NCBI RefSeq assembly: GCF_014839805.1
Contig: NC_051132.1
Span: 2,480,001-2,544,000 of the forward strand
Direction of reading: 5' to 3'
From: Manduca sexta
Lineage: Eukaryota > Arthropoda > Insecta > Lepidoptera > Sphingidae
DNA length: 64,000 bases
Below are positions 46,175 to 58,497 of the stretch, piece by piece (positions within the stretch are counted from its first letter, which is position 1; each line of letters starts with the position of its first letter). The translations under genes were made by a program, and so were the position numbers. The notes below the pieces were generated by a model that saw only the letters and a list, made by a program, of their open reading frames with translations, was not told the origin of the DNA and made no database searches.

Positions 46175-46855
46175 ATAACCGTTATAGAAACAAAAACTAC
46201 TCGACGGATTTTAACGAAACTTGGTACAATTATTTTTCATACTCCTGTGCTGGTTATAGTATACTTTTCATCACGCTACAATTAATAGGAGCAGAGCAGT
46301 GAAGGGATATGTTGGAAAAACGGGAGAAGTTACTGCATTTTTTTAAGCTTCCGTCGCGTGTGCAACCTTAATGGTTAAAGCTACGCAGAAATCATGTATG
46401 ACGAAAATGTTCTCCTTAAAATTATGTAAAAAATATCCCACGACAGCATATGTCTATCTTTTATGGTTGACTCACAATAACACGTGTAACTCCCGATAGC
46501 TTAGCTGTTCGAAGCTTTCTCATTATATTTGTCTACTCTTACGTTTATAACACTCTCAGTCATCCCTAATTAAAAAAGTTAACATTATTAAATATTTCAT
46601 AAAAAGAATCATAGAAATCGGTATAGAAACACCAAAGTTATACATGAAATACGCTAATAATAAGCCATCACGCGTGAATACTGAATCATGCTATAAGCTT
46701 CCTTCGATTTCACCAGGATCCCATCATCAGACCCTGACCGGACAATCGGACCACCTGCATACCACCATACATTAAAAAACATCCCGACAAATTGAGCACC
46801 TCCTCCATTTTTGAAGTCCGAAATCCACGCGGGCGAAGCTGCGAGCGGAAGTTAG
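46000..46855 (+). mobile_element. Nested Helitron-like element 2
   Basis: Head TCTATACTTATAATAAATCT, tail cacgcgggcgaagctgcgag and gcggaagTTAG at 46855 followed by T. Its first base coincides with the start codon of the transposase relic on the other strand, separating that frame from its upstream region. Sister of 44511-45395, with a shorter TCTG tract and a different pre-terminal segment. Confidence 0.7.
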
Positions 46856-47820
46856 TTTACAAAATAAGGAAAAGTAATATTATTCAAAAGTTATATTTCA
46901 AAAATCTATCAGGGCAAATCGGGTATGGGCAAATCGGGTACCCGTTTTACCCATACCCGATTTGCCCAAAGGCACAACTTCATTTCGTACATTCATAACC
47001 ACAAAACCAAAGCAACGGGTTAGAAATTACTTCACTGATATAAAGCTTCAAATACAACAAAATAATATCACCAATCTAGTAATCACGTCCAGCAAACCAA
47101 AATCGACTAATCAGAAATCAAAATTCATTAATATTTTTATTAAAAACAGTAAAAATCTTTGATTATAAATTACCTTGCAGCCGCGTAGTCCATGCGTACA
47201 AAGACACTGCCTGTGATTGGACGATACCTGCACCATCCTTCGGCATGCACAATTTGAAACTAATGCGAAAGACGCGAAATTTAGAACACTTACCCGTTTT
47301 GGGCGGGCTACCCGTTTTGGGCTTACCTCCCCTACTACATAATATCATTGAGTTAGTAATTTTTTATTCAATTCGTGTGGGTATTTGAATGTGTTTTACC
47401 ATAATAAAACCTCTCTGGTCCATAGTTCGCATTATCACCGATTTATTCATTGACTTTCTATTCTGTGGTTGTCAGTTACTATGTAGCATCGACACTTTGC
47501 CGTCGAAAATTTTTAGTTTAGCCACTCAGTCTTTATATACATAATCTTAATTTATTGTATTACTCTTTTTTAAATTCTGTACGCTCATAGTAAAACATCA
47601 ATTTATTTTATAAATAGTTTTCTCAGCAAATGAATTTATGTTATTCTTTATGAGGAAAGAAAAGACCTTAAACTAAAAAAGTGGGCTACTCTGGGCGCAA
47701 CGTATCCATCTCAATTTCATCATTTATGTGGTATTTACCAGTGCTAGTTACGTGGTAGAAGTTTCCCCAACGTTTTACCATAAAAGTGGTCAACGCAGCC
47801 ACAAACCTACTATGTGTCAA

Positions 47821-48196
47821 AACACTTACAATCAACTAACCACATGTAGGTGCTACCACAATACTATAAAATCAATCCTCAACATTATAGAATGAGGATA
47901 AACAAGTAACTAAACTGTACAAGTCGGAGGTCTCTTGAAGGCTGACGACTCAGTGTCGCAATCATACGTCAAGCACACCATTTTACACAAAATTACTTTA
48001 GCCTCGTTTAGAAAGAATAAATTCCTCGCCTTACACGTGCGATTTTTGACGCATAAGGTTGCCCGTCTGGACATGATGGTGAGGTTAGTCTGGCTCGCGT
48101 TGGCAAGACTCAAGGAACTTGCCAAAGGAAACTAGCTCCGTCTAAATGAGACTTAAGTTAATGTTGGCCCTTGGCACACGAAAAACAGGAGCGTAC
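47821..48196. other. 376-bp stretch identical in both copies
   Basis: By eye no base differs from 30520-30895, although the sequence around it shows substitutions and indels between copies. It carries short open frames on both strands (66 and 71 codons) that match nothing I know. Function unknown; may simply be a chance low-variation block. Confidence 0.5.
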
Positions 48197-48304
48197 CTAA
48201 GCGTCGTGTATTCCGAAGGTTGTACGAGAGCGCTACAATTATATATTTCAGAATCGTCGCTTCACCTGTTTGCCATTGCGAAAGTAGTCAAAAATAAAAT
48301 TGAA

Positions 48305-48665
48305 TGAATCCCTCCTAGCCGAATTTCGCCAATTTCAACGGAGATCAGCCAGGTACGCGGGATATATTATAGTGTACAAGTGTGTGCGCAATACACAGGT
48401 GCACTGTGTTCTTTCACTCTCATAGTCTGGTGAGACGGCGATCCGACATGACCAGAGAGAGATCAAGCGCAGGACCAACGGCTTTAGGTGCTTTCCGAGG
48501 CACGGGGTTATCACACCACCAACTTCCTAACTCCGAGCTGCGACTGAGTAATTTTGAAAATGGAAAACCCAGTTATTTTGGCCCGACTCGAGATTCGAAC
48601 CCAGGACCTCAGTGCGGTAGTCGTACTTGTACCGTGTATAATTAGAATTACGCCACCGAGGCAGT
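48305..48665 (-). repeat. tRNA-derived SINE type A, near full length (copy B)
   Basis: Allelic counterpart of 30999-31360, with a few substitutions. Confidence 0.75.
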
Positions 48666-48976
48666 AAAACAATAAAATTAATGTATACGATACAAATACA
48701 ATATATAACTTAATACACATATGAAAAGGGAGAATGGTCGGTTTTGTTTGGTATTGTCTTAGTTTTAGGGCACCTTCAGATTAGCCGCAAGAGTGCAGTG
48801 CGCGCGGCACTTACCGGTAAATTGAAGGCTATTAAGCGTCCTTTACTTTACCTTCGTTTGTGTTGACAATACTTAAGAATTTACAAATTGCGACTTATAT
48901 CAAAGTGCCCTTAGGTTTACAGTAAATTGAAAGTTTGGTTAACGTCTACAAAAATAAACTAGATTTGACAACTCAC

Positions 48977-51900
48977 GAGGGATTCCTGTGATGAACCCGA
49001 TGGAGACGATCCACGATCCCTCCTCGTCGGTCATGGGCCGCGAGAGCACTGTCTCCGTCTCATTCCTGAGCTTCACCAGTACCGGAGACGGCCACGCCAG
49101 ACCCAACCCCGTGCATACGACGCACAGGTTTACTGCAACAAAAGGACATGAGTATAGCTTGTAACGAAATATAAAAAAAATTATAGTCTCCAGTAATTAA
49201 TATTTTTTTCCTCGCGTAAAACAATTTGCGTCAAGAGATATAATTGATTAAAGATCATCATTAACTAAGAAATTAATAGTTGCTTAGCCTAAGGTCACAA
49301 CGGTTTTCTGCCGTGGGCAGTTGTTTTGAAAATCGCAGAATCCCTTAAAATACATACACGCATTAAGGATAAAACCGTCCTTCAAAACAGATTAAAACCG
49401 CGGCCGGTAACCGCCGCATGCAAGCGCGCTTACGATTAAGGCGTAACTCGTCCTGCCTAGATCTATCTTCGAATAAATCGTAGTGGCTGACGGTCAACGA
49501 ACCACAGATTTTATAGTAGACCAGCTTTTGGTCGCGGCTTCGCCCGTGTGGGGAGTTTTCCGGGATATTGTTTTTTCGACTTACTTACTTGATGTATCGT
49601 TATATTATAACCAAATTACACAACATCATTATAAATTGAAGCCTATGTGTTATTCTGATATATAGCCAATATTACTGTAAAGTTTCATCCAAATCTGTTC
49701 AGTAGTTATATCGTTAAAAAGGAATAAACATACACACATCCATCCTCACAAACTTTCGCATTTATATTATAAACTTAAGCGGGAATCCGTTCTGCAAAAA
49801 AAAATTAAAAGCATACATACCTATTATGCAATATGTATTATGTTTTAATAGTTATGACAGTAGTATGAGTTCATACAAAGGTCAATATTTCGTCACGGAG
49901 CCGAATAGCGGATGACGCTCAGAACAATGACAGATGACGCGTCTATATCAATACAGGTTTGACGCGTCTCGGCAAATCGCAAAACAAATTCTAATCTATG
50001 TCACAACTTACTACTATTAGTGTGGATGCATCTCACCTACAATTTTTTTATAATGTACTCTTATTTTCTCGCTTTGGTCAAGCCCGCCACATAGATAGAG
50101 GTGATTAGCATGTGCCTCAGGTGAAAGATAAGCAGGTGATGACCTAGTTAGATGTGTAACGGACTGCCGAGACGAATGTCCTTAAGATCAAAACACATGG
50201 GCACGCACCTCTTAATTTTGTTAAATTATATGTATTATTTGTGAATTATCGCTTGCTTTAACACTGAATAAAAACATTGTGAGGAAACTTGCATATCTGA
50301 GAAGATCTTTACATTCATTACGAAGATATATGTAGTCTACAATCCGCACTAGTCCAGCGTGGTGGACTAAGGCTTAATCCCTTTCAGTAGTAGGAGAGGG
50401 CCGTGCCCAGCTGTGGGACAGTATATAATACAGAGCCTATATTATTATTATAATATATATGGAAGGTAACCTATACCATACGCTTCCTTTTATGTCCGAA
50501 AATGGTCCGAGAAACTCTAAACCCGAGAAAGGACTTCGTTAAAAATAACATTACTTCTTACAAGATAAGAATGGCATGCAATGCAATACAATGGACGTAA
50601 CGCGAGCGGAAGTCGACGATTTTACAATCGTCATGCTTTACAGCATTCTGATGGGTTGTTTGAAACCGCGACGGTAATATAACTTTATTGGGTTACTAAC
50701 TTTTTGCTCCCGGGATCGCCCGTGTTATCGCATAGGCAAATAATAGTCTATTTCACTAAGAGTATTGTACTTACTTTCTATTAGTGATAAAAAGCCGTTA
50801 AGTACGTACACGTATGGTTAAATTTAGAACGAAAATATTTTCACCTAGGCTTTTTGCATCTATCAACCGAGTTCCATTTGTTTTTCGCCTAGGTGCTAAT
50901 TTACTGAATTCGCATCGTAAGAAAGTTTGCTGACCTTTGGAAATTCTAGCTGTGTCCATCATGAATGTATTGTCCCGTGTTATGCCAACATAGCTTGATA
51001 AATTGATTGAAATGGGATCTTAGGATAGCTCAAATCTCAGTAGCTAAATTTTAATTATATTTTCTTCACTTTGGATTGAGTGACTTTTTAAACGGGGCAG
51101 GTTTCCATATTTGAATGTAGCGTGTAAGTTAATGTATTGATAATGTAGAAGCCTATCTGTTACTTATAAAGGGTAATTTTGATTTTATTTTAAAATGAAA
51201 CCACATACGGCTTCACCACTTTCAACATTGTGCCAAAAATCATCGATGCATATCGAATATTTTCAGGAAAAGTCTTGGTTTTACATTTCTGATTTTATAA
51301 TCATTTTGTGGTTTATTGCGAATATGTGTGCGTGAAGGTATTTTAGATTGGAAGTGTGTTGTTGCTACGACGCGATTTACGTTCTCTTAGAGTAGTAATA
51401 GTGGCATTATAGCGCGTAAAATTAAAAAATTCTTTTGATTGTTATTAATTTTATATGAAATACTTATACACTCTTTTTATTTTAAATCTACAGTTTGAGT
51501 AACTTATTGTATACTATCAGTTTGGCTTAGTGCGGGGTAACAACTATGGAATATCCAAACATCGTAAGTGTAATTCGTGCGTAGTCGGCAGGTGAGTGCG
51601 TACGTGTAAGGCTGTCGCGCTTAGGTCCCGGGTTGGGCGAAAAAAATTTGACTCAATTGGAGCCAACTACAATTTATACTTTTCTAATTCTCCATATCAA
51701 CTTGATTCTGAGCAAAATCCAACATCAATTTGCACACAAATTCGAACCCTAGACCTAAGAGCGGTAGTCATACTGCGCGGAATACAACTACGCCATAGGC
51801 ATGGATAATGGATTTCCGTATAATAGGGTATAAAGAACCCAATGTGACGAAAAGAAACGAAATTTAAATAAAGCAACTCGGGCGTAGCTTGCCGTAGGAA

Positions 51901-53943
51901 GGCCCTATATCAAAGTTTCTTGGGAGCCCTATATCAAAGTTTCTTGGGAGCCCTATACCAAAGTTTCTTGGGAGCCCTATATCAAAGTTTCTTGGGAGCC
52001 TATATCAAAGTTTCTTGGGAGCCCTATATCAAAGTTTCTTGGGAGCCCTATATCAAAGTTTCTTGGGAGCCTATATCAAAGTTTCTTGGGAGCCCTATAT
52101 CAAAGTTTCTTGGGAGCCCTATATCAAAGTTTCTTGGGAGCCCTATATCAAAGTTTCTTGGGAGCCCTATATCAAAGTTTCTTGGGAGCCTATATCAAAG
52201 TTTCTTGGGAGCCCTATATCAAAGTTTCTTGGGAGCCCTATATCATAATTTGTAGGTGTGGTCCAAGAACCCTTAAAGCTCGGGAGCTCCGTTTCATTGA
52301 CACCACTGATACGGCGGCAGCTACTAGATATGCCCCTGAAGCAACTTAATTCAAATCTCCATTTTGTAACACCTGATATTTTAACTGTGCAGTCTCCTAA
52401 TCAATAATCAGCGATCAATAATTCGCATAGATTTAATTTGAGTTCAATAAACAATGAAATTAATGTCGCGAAAGGCGATTTTCGGTCAGCACGAAGAGAA
52501 CAATAAATAACGAGCTATTTATTAAAGAACAATCACTCATTCAAAATAACAGGCTATCTTACAAATTGAAGTTGTTCTATGAAGAAAGTGCCAAATTTTA
52601 TCATAAAGTTCTAGGGGGGAGACTCAGGAAGTTACGAATCGAACTAACCCGATTTATTACTAGTATAATAAGACATGTATCTGGACTATTCCTTTTTTAC
52701 AGGCTTGGCGTAATTATTTATTATTATTTATCTATCATCATCATCATTTGAACAATATCCTTACAGGTACCTTAAACCTAATACAATATGTAGTTTACTG
52801 GCTGGTATGTTTTGTTTTAAAGAAATGTCAGTTTGTAAATAAATGGATCCAGAAGAACAAAGTCAGAATATTATTTTCATGTTTCTTGGAATTCTACACA
52901 ATATTGTCGGTATTAACTATAGTAACTATTAACTAATACTTTACTTATAATCACCGCGCTGCACCTGATGGTAAATGCAATGGTTTCCAATAGAATGCCG
53001 ACTGACGAGAAATGATTATCCCCTCGATAGTCGACACAATTATGCCTGTTGGAATCAGATATACCCAGGCTGATCCCAGAACGCGACACTTACGTGGGCC
53101 ATTGTGGCAAGTTTTAATACTTTGTGTACGTTGATCGCTATCCGGTCGGATATATATTCTACCACCAGGAAATTTATATCAAAATAAATAAACCGGCTAC
53201 TTATTATATACTATATCTAAATAGTTTATTCAGGATAAAACGAAAAATTCCTTATAGCACTACCGAATAATAGGGCTTCTTATCAGTAAAAGGAAGTTTC
53301 GTTTCGAACTAGTACCAGAGACAGTAGTAGTACCAGAGACACATATATTCAAACAAAAAATACTAATTAAATAAGGTAAACAAAAGTCCACTATCACAAA
53401 TAAAGCCTTTTCTTCCAAAAGTCTTATGCAATACGTATTCGAACTTTCGGCCCTTAGACCCGAAATATTTATATATCTCATTATCTCGGTCCCTCGGAGT
53501 TAGAATCAAACCCGCGGCCTCTTCACAGACGGCTAATCGCGCTTTGTGTTACGGAGGTTAATTATACAGCTTAGCATAATGTATAACTATTATGCATATC
53601 GAAACAGGGTAATTAATTTTTTTTTTTCGCATGCTAAAATATTTATAAACACCTACGTCTATAAAAAAAATTGCAAAACAAAAATATATAAGTAATTTTA
53701 AAAGTTATAAAAGTATTGCGACCTACTTACCTACTCTTTAAAACCAAAGCGATCATAAATGTAATAAAAAAAATAACAACAATCAAAAGCCCTTTCACTG
53801 AATTCGGAACACTCACATTTAAATTTCGAACATCTCCATTCCCAACGTATACAACGATGAAAGTAATGATTTAAAAATTTTAACTCACCAAGAATAACAA
53901 CGAGATATTGTCGCAAAAGAGGTCCGATCGTAGGTAAACGCAT
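48977..53943 (-). CDS. Second copy of sugar-transporter exons 1 and 2 (probable allele)
   Basis: Exon 1 (53889-53943) is identical to 36498-36552. Exon 2 (48977-49132) differs from 31662-31817 at five positions, all synonymous. Both keep the same splice sites and phases and encode residues 1 to about 71: the N-terminus, helix 1, the outer loop with N43 and the start of helix 2. No exon 3-7 counterpart follows before the gap. Read as the other haplotype of the same gene. If the duplication were real it would be an incomplete extra copy, or an alternative 5' end whose transcript could splice to exon 3. Confidence 0.85.
49510..49785 (-). mobile_element. Helitron-like element family 2 (copy B)
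   Basis: Allelic counterpart of 32205-32465, with the same GC-rich end and AT-rich head and a small deletion in the terminal G run. Confidence 0.6.
50132..50460 (+). repeat. tRNA-derived SINE type B (copy B)
   Basis: Allelic counterpart of 32845-33160. Confidence 0.75.
51695..51805 (-). repeat. SINE type A-like head (copy B)
   Basis: Allelic counterpart of 34400-34510. Confidence 0.55.
51903..52252. repeat. 24-bp minisatellite, about 15 units (copy B)
   Basis: Same unit as 34607-34845. I count fourteen full units plus a diverged last one, five more than in copy A. The mix of 23- and 24-bp units differs between alleles. Confidence 0.9.
52953..53130 (-). repeat. 'cataattgtgtcgac' family copy (copy B)
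   Basis: Allelic counterpart of 35545-35720. Confidence 0.7.
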
Positions 53944-56900
53944 TTTAGCACAACACTAACCACTAAACACACTTCTACGGTCGATGCCGCGAGGACGAAT
54001 GAATGAAAATTAAACCTAACTGATTGCCCCTACTACTGTGACTCAATTCGCTTCTTTAAATTTCACTAAATAAATTAGGGCTAGAAAAATATGTTTTACC
54101 CTATTCGTCATTGTAATTGGGTGGGGGCCCTTGTTAGTTATGTCAATATTTTATTCACAAAAACAAGTTTGTTTATTATTATACACACACGTCATAAAAA
54201 AAGGAAAATGAATACAAAAAAAACTTATTTAGAAAACTATCTTGGTTGTTTGGTATTAAAATTCAGTTTTAACTATATACGATAATACGACGGATGTTTT
54301 TTTTATTTTATACTATGTTTTACTAGTGCCTTCGCACGCGTGGAAGTTTTTTGGCGTCAAAAGTCCCGTTATATTTTTACGAGATAAAAAAACCATGTCA
54401 TTCCCAGGTTCTCAAATTTTCTCTATTCCTAATATCATCTAGTACGGATGGATAGTGTTCTAACTTATAAACACTGGAAAAAGACCAAGCGAATTATAAG
54501 TACACAGAATTTTAGGAAAACCCTTTTTTAGGTTTCACGTCATTGAGACTGTGAAGAGAATACGACGATATTTTACATGAGTAATAATTACTACAATACT
54601 ACTATGAAATCAGTCACAAGTTTTTTTTGTGACTTCAACTAACACCGTATCCTTTTTGGAAGAACTAATGGTCTTTGGATCAACATAACCTTCATTGTTT
54701 GCATGTCCATGTAGATACTGAATGCATCTATGTACTACCTATAAAGGCAGTGGGTCAGATAAATTGCGCTCTAATGTACGCGACTGTTACGTACTGTACG
54801 TAGAAAGAATAATATTGTTAAACCTTCATGTAAACATTATAAAGTTATATGAACAATAGAAAAGTATTATCTGCGACAGGTGTATTTTATATTCATTAAC
54901 ACGGACAGTAAAGAATGTTGGTTATAATATAAAAGTGACGGAATAGTGGTTCACGATGTCTATTATTTTTTTTATAACCATAATATAAGCGCAGGATCCC
55001 ACCACCACCCGACACAGTACATTCATATTATTACTAATCATCCTGTGTAATTAAAATTATAGTAAATTAGTATCTCGTAAGTCTGCCGGATCCCGGGATC
55101 AGCCCGTGTATATCCAGTTCCAGGCTGGCATAATTGTGTCGATTACCGAGGGGTAATCACTTTTCGTCAGTCGACGTTCTTTTGTACCCTACTCCACTTA
55201 CCATCAGACGCAGTGGAGTCATTTTGCAGTGCTCGTGTTAAAAAAAAGAATATGTATATTGTAATAAATTTATGTAGTCCCTGATATCACATTTACACAG
55301 GTATCATAACATAAATATCAAAACTACGGTCCTACTGGAAACAAGTATTCGTGGATTACACAAAAATTGTCGCAATAGAACCCGAGGACTCTTTTTATAG
55401 CCGGCTCGCCGTTGCGCACCAATAACTAGCACAATAAACTAAACAGATAATTTGCACAGATGCCAAATTCGATACGTATAAGTACCACCCATATAAACAA
55501 CGTGTGCAAGTAAATAGTTAGTATGTAAATATTTTTCAAAACAATATTGGTAGATTCGGGTTATTCACTAGTAGCGTAGGTCATTTTTTCATTCATGAGT
55601 CAACAGCTTTATATTTTTTTATATGCAACAATGAACTGCCTTGTTATTGTAGTAGGTATATGAAGATTAAATTCCAACGTCTCATTTACGTCTTTTCAAA
55701 TAAAAAATCTGCCTTAAATGTCAAATCTATGGCCCTATTAATAGATGCTACCCAGTATTTCTTTAAGTGCAATATCAGGCGAGACGCTCTCAAGTTACAG
55801 TCAGCATCTTAATATCGTCGGTATTTAATAAACAAATGTTACGACATCTCAAATGTTATCCTAAATACATAGGCACCGCCAAGATTAGTTTTACGAATGT
55901 GCATCTGTACTTACGTACTATAATACATATCATAAAGATTTTTTTCAAATTCAAATCGCACGGGTTTTAGAAAATGCTTTATCATAAAAAATATCTCTGT
56001 GGTCGATAGTTCCAATTGTAACAGATTTATTCAGTGACACATCTTTTGTGATTTATTTCTGAGCAGGGGGTGCACATGCACCTACTTGCACCTCCTTCTA
56101 GGCATGCCTCAGTAGCAGCATATAACGGATTATGATAGCTGAGTTTTAGTTATTAAACAGCACTGGCCGGTGACTCAGCTGGCTACAGGCCCTTAAACGA
56201 TAGATGAAGTTTTGTTTATTAAAAGGTTCAATGACATTATTGTTTACTAAAGGCCTTACTTAAAAGTAAAATTAACCATAAGGCCCCTAGAACCTCGCCG
56301 TTTTTTTATTTAAACACACTGGAATTAGACCAATTAGGCAATAATTAAAATGAATACTATAAACCACGATTGTATATTATTTATTGTTAACCTTAATTTT
56401 ATCGAAATCGGCATTCTAGTATTCTGGTAAAGTATTCATTATACGTGTACCTTAGAAATTATAAACAAGTATAGATAAATAAATTGTGTACGAGTTTATA
56501 GACATAAGTAAAATTATTATTAAAATTACACGACATTTACAACATGAAACTAGACATGTTATAACGTCTCGGGATGAGAAGTTAAAGCGGTAAAAGCACA
56601 TGGTAGGGGCACAAAATTCAAGTTTACCCAAACGTTACCTCAATCCGTTTTGTGTTAACTTTCACAAAATCCCAGTTAAGTTATCCAGTTATAGTTTTGC
56701 AATATTTATGCAATTAACCAGAAGTTATAATATGGCCTCTTTGGCTCTTTAGCCAATTTAAAGCAAAGAGGTTTTGCCTTCTATCCGGTCGGGCAGTGGC
56801 GTACCTAGACAAAGGCAGCGGGGCCAATGCGCCCCCAGTCACAGTTCACACTAGACAGAGGTGACATTCTAAAAAGGCCTTTATATTTTTTCTATAATAG

Positions 56901-57646
56901 AATCCTTTTACAATAAGTACAATATATTCGATAACGTCAAATTATAACAGTTCCTGGAGTCATCTCTAACTCTACCACTACGTAAACGCAAACGATTTAT
57001 AAATTTTAAATATTGTCACGGGACCTTATGCCGTCTAGGAGGGCAAACCCGTCTTTTTTTCAATTACAGTCATACTAATTGACGGACAGCTTTCATAGCC
57101 ATCGGGTAGAAGAATGAAAAGATCCCTATTTAATTTTTAACTATAAAAGTATCAAAGCTATACTTCGATTACAACGCCTGTAATTTCAAAAAGATGGATT
57201 CGCCTCCAGACCACCTGACCACCACACACAAAAAACAATAGAAATATAAGTTCCAAAAGAAAGAAAATAGGACCATGATCCATGTGTAACATTGAGGGAT
57301 GATCAAATAGAAATGATCGATTAAAATTTGGATAGACAGGTGCTGTTTGTACGTAATTCTTGCGCCTTGGCAGATAGACCTTGCTCCAGTTATTCACCAG
57401 AATAACTACATCAGTTATTCAGTTAAATTATGATGTTTCGAGCTTTTCTTTATTATTGGCAATGTTTCCTCATGTCTTATATTACAAAAACCAATCCTCT
57501 ACAATACCTACCTACAAAGGTTACTGACCTTATTGAATTACAAAATAGAATACGATATTCAAAACGTGTTACAATCAGTTAAGTAATAAAAAGAATTTAT
57601 TCGTTAAATACTCTTTATAGTTTACATATCCACCTTCGATAAAATA
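53944..57646. other. Upstream flank, copy B
   Basis: Counterpart of 36553-40272. Contains one 'cataattgtgtcgac' family repeat at 55087-55232; no gene recognised. Confidence 0.55.
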
Positions 57647-58146
57647 NNNNNNNNNNNNNNNNNNNNNNNNNNNNNNNNNNNNNNNNNNNNNNNNNNNNNN
57701 NNNNNNNNNNNNNNNNNNNNNNNNNNNNNNNNNNNNNNNNNNNNNNNNNNNNNNNNNNNNNNNNNNNNNNNNNNNNNNNNNNNNNNNNNNNNNNNNNNNN
57801 NNNNNNNNNNNNNNNNNNNNNNNNNNNNNNNNNNNNNNNNNNNNNNNNNNNNNNNNNNNNNNNNNNNNNNNNNNNNNNNNNNNNNNNNNNNNNNNNNNNN
57901 NNNNNNNNNNNNNNNNNNNNNNNNNNNNNNNNNNNNNNNNNNNNNNNNNNNNNNNNNNNNNNNNNNNNNNNNNNNNNNNNNNNNNNNNNNNNNNNNNNNN
58001 NNNNNNNNNNNNNNNNNNNNNNNNNNNNNNNNNNNNNNNNNNNNNNNNNNNNNNNNNNNNNNNNNNNNNNNNNNNNNNNNNNNNNNNNNNNNNNNNNNNN
58101 NNNNNNNNNNNNNNNNNNNNNNNNNNNNNNNNNNNNNNNNNNNNNN
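57647..58146. other. Assembly gap, 500 N
   Basis: Exactly 500 undetermined bases, the same size as the gap at 40693-41192. Confidence 0.99.
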
Positions 58147-58497
58147 GGATAGATCGGCAGTCTGATTGATTCTAAAATTTACTAGACATATTTTAATATT
58201 TGAACTGCATTGGTTGAAAGGTTAATTATTTAAATCTCAAATCTCCATTGGATAAATCCCATAAACTTAGTTTAGAACATATAAACAGTAAATACGTTGT
58301 TCAGCAGTAACTATGCCAATTGCGATATATTCGGATATAGTAGGTTTATGGCATATAAGAATTTACAGTATTTACAGTAATTGTATTATTATTTACTTCT
58401 TTTCTATTGTATTTCGAATTGGAGTCAGTTAAATAATTGTTAATTTTGATTGGTTAATTTGTAAGAATGCGCGACATTTTGACTTTACGTTAATAAA

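Larger units (their letters stand above)
44225..47332. mobile_element. Pogo/Tigger-like DNA transposon, 3108 bp, absent from copy A
   Basis: Terminal inverted repeats of about 24 bp: 44225-44248, starting GGGGAGATAAGCCC, and the complement of 47309-47332, starting GGGGAGGTAAGCCC. TA flanks both ends (44223-44224 and 47333-47334), and copy A has the single empty TA at 29938-29939. The TA target and the internal transposase relic (45473-46000, minus) place it in the pogo branch of the IS630-Tc1-mariner group. The 14-mer GCCCAAAACGGGTA or GGGCAAA(A/T)CGGGTA recurs about ten times in both orientations near the two ends. Two Helitron-like elements are nested inside. No intact transposase, so movement would need a relative in trans. 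Confidence 0.85.
41193..57646. repeat. Long duplicated segment, copy B (probable second haplotype contig)
   Basis: The whole sequence between the two 500-N gaps aligns to 26337-40272. The first and last bases of this contig both fall inside copy A. It holds transporter exons 1 and 2 only, so as a real tandem duplication it would be a headless promoter-and-5'-exon fragment. It differs from A by scattered substitutions, a longer minisatellite, shorter C tracts and one 3108-bp transposon. This pattern is expected for an allelic contig not removed from a heterozygous assembly. A true recent segmental duplication is the alternative. Confidence 0.9.

Noticed and set aside
51903..52252. Regular short repeats resembling a CRISPR array
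   Set aside because: Units are directly adjacent with no unique spacers, in an animal genome.
51920..52349. Open frames with a repeated ALYQSFLG-type peptide (also at 34625-34840)
   Set aside because: They are translations of the 24-bp minisatellite; all three frames stay open for the same trivial reason, and unit number and 23/24-bp phase changes differ between copies.
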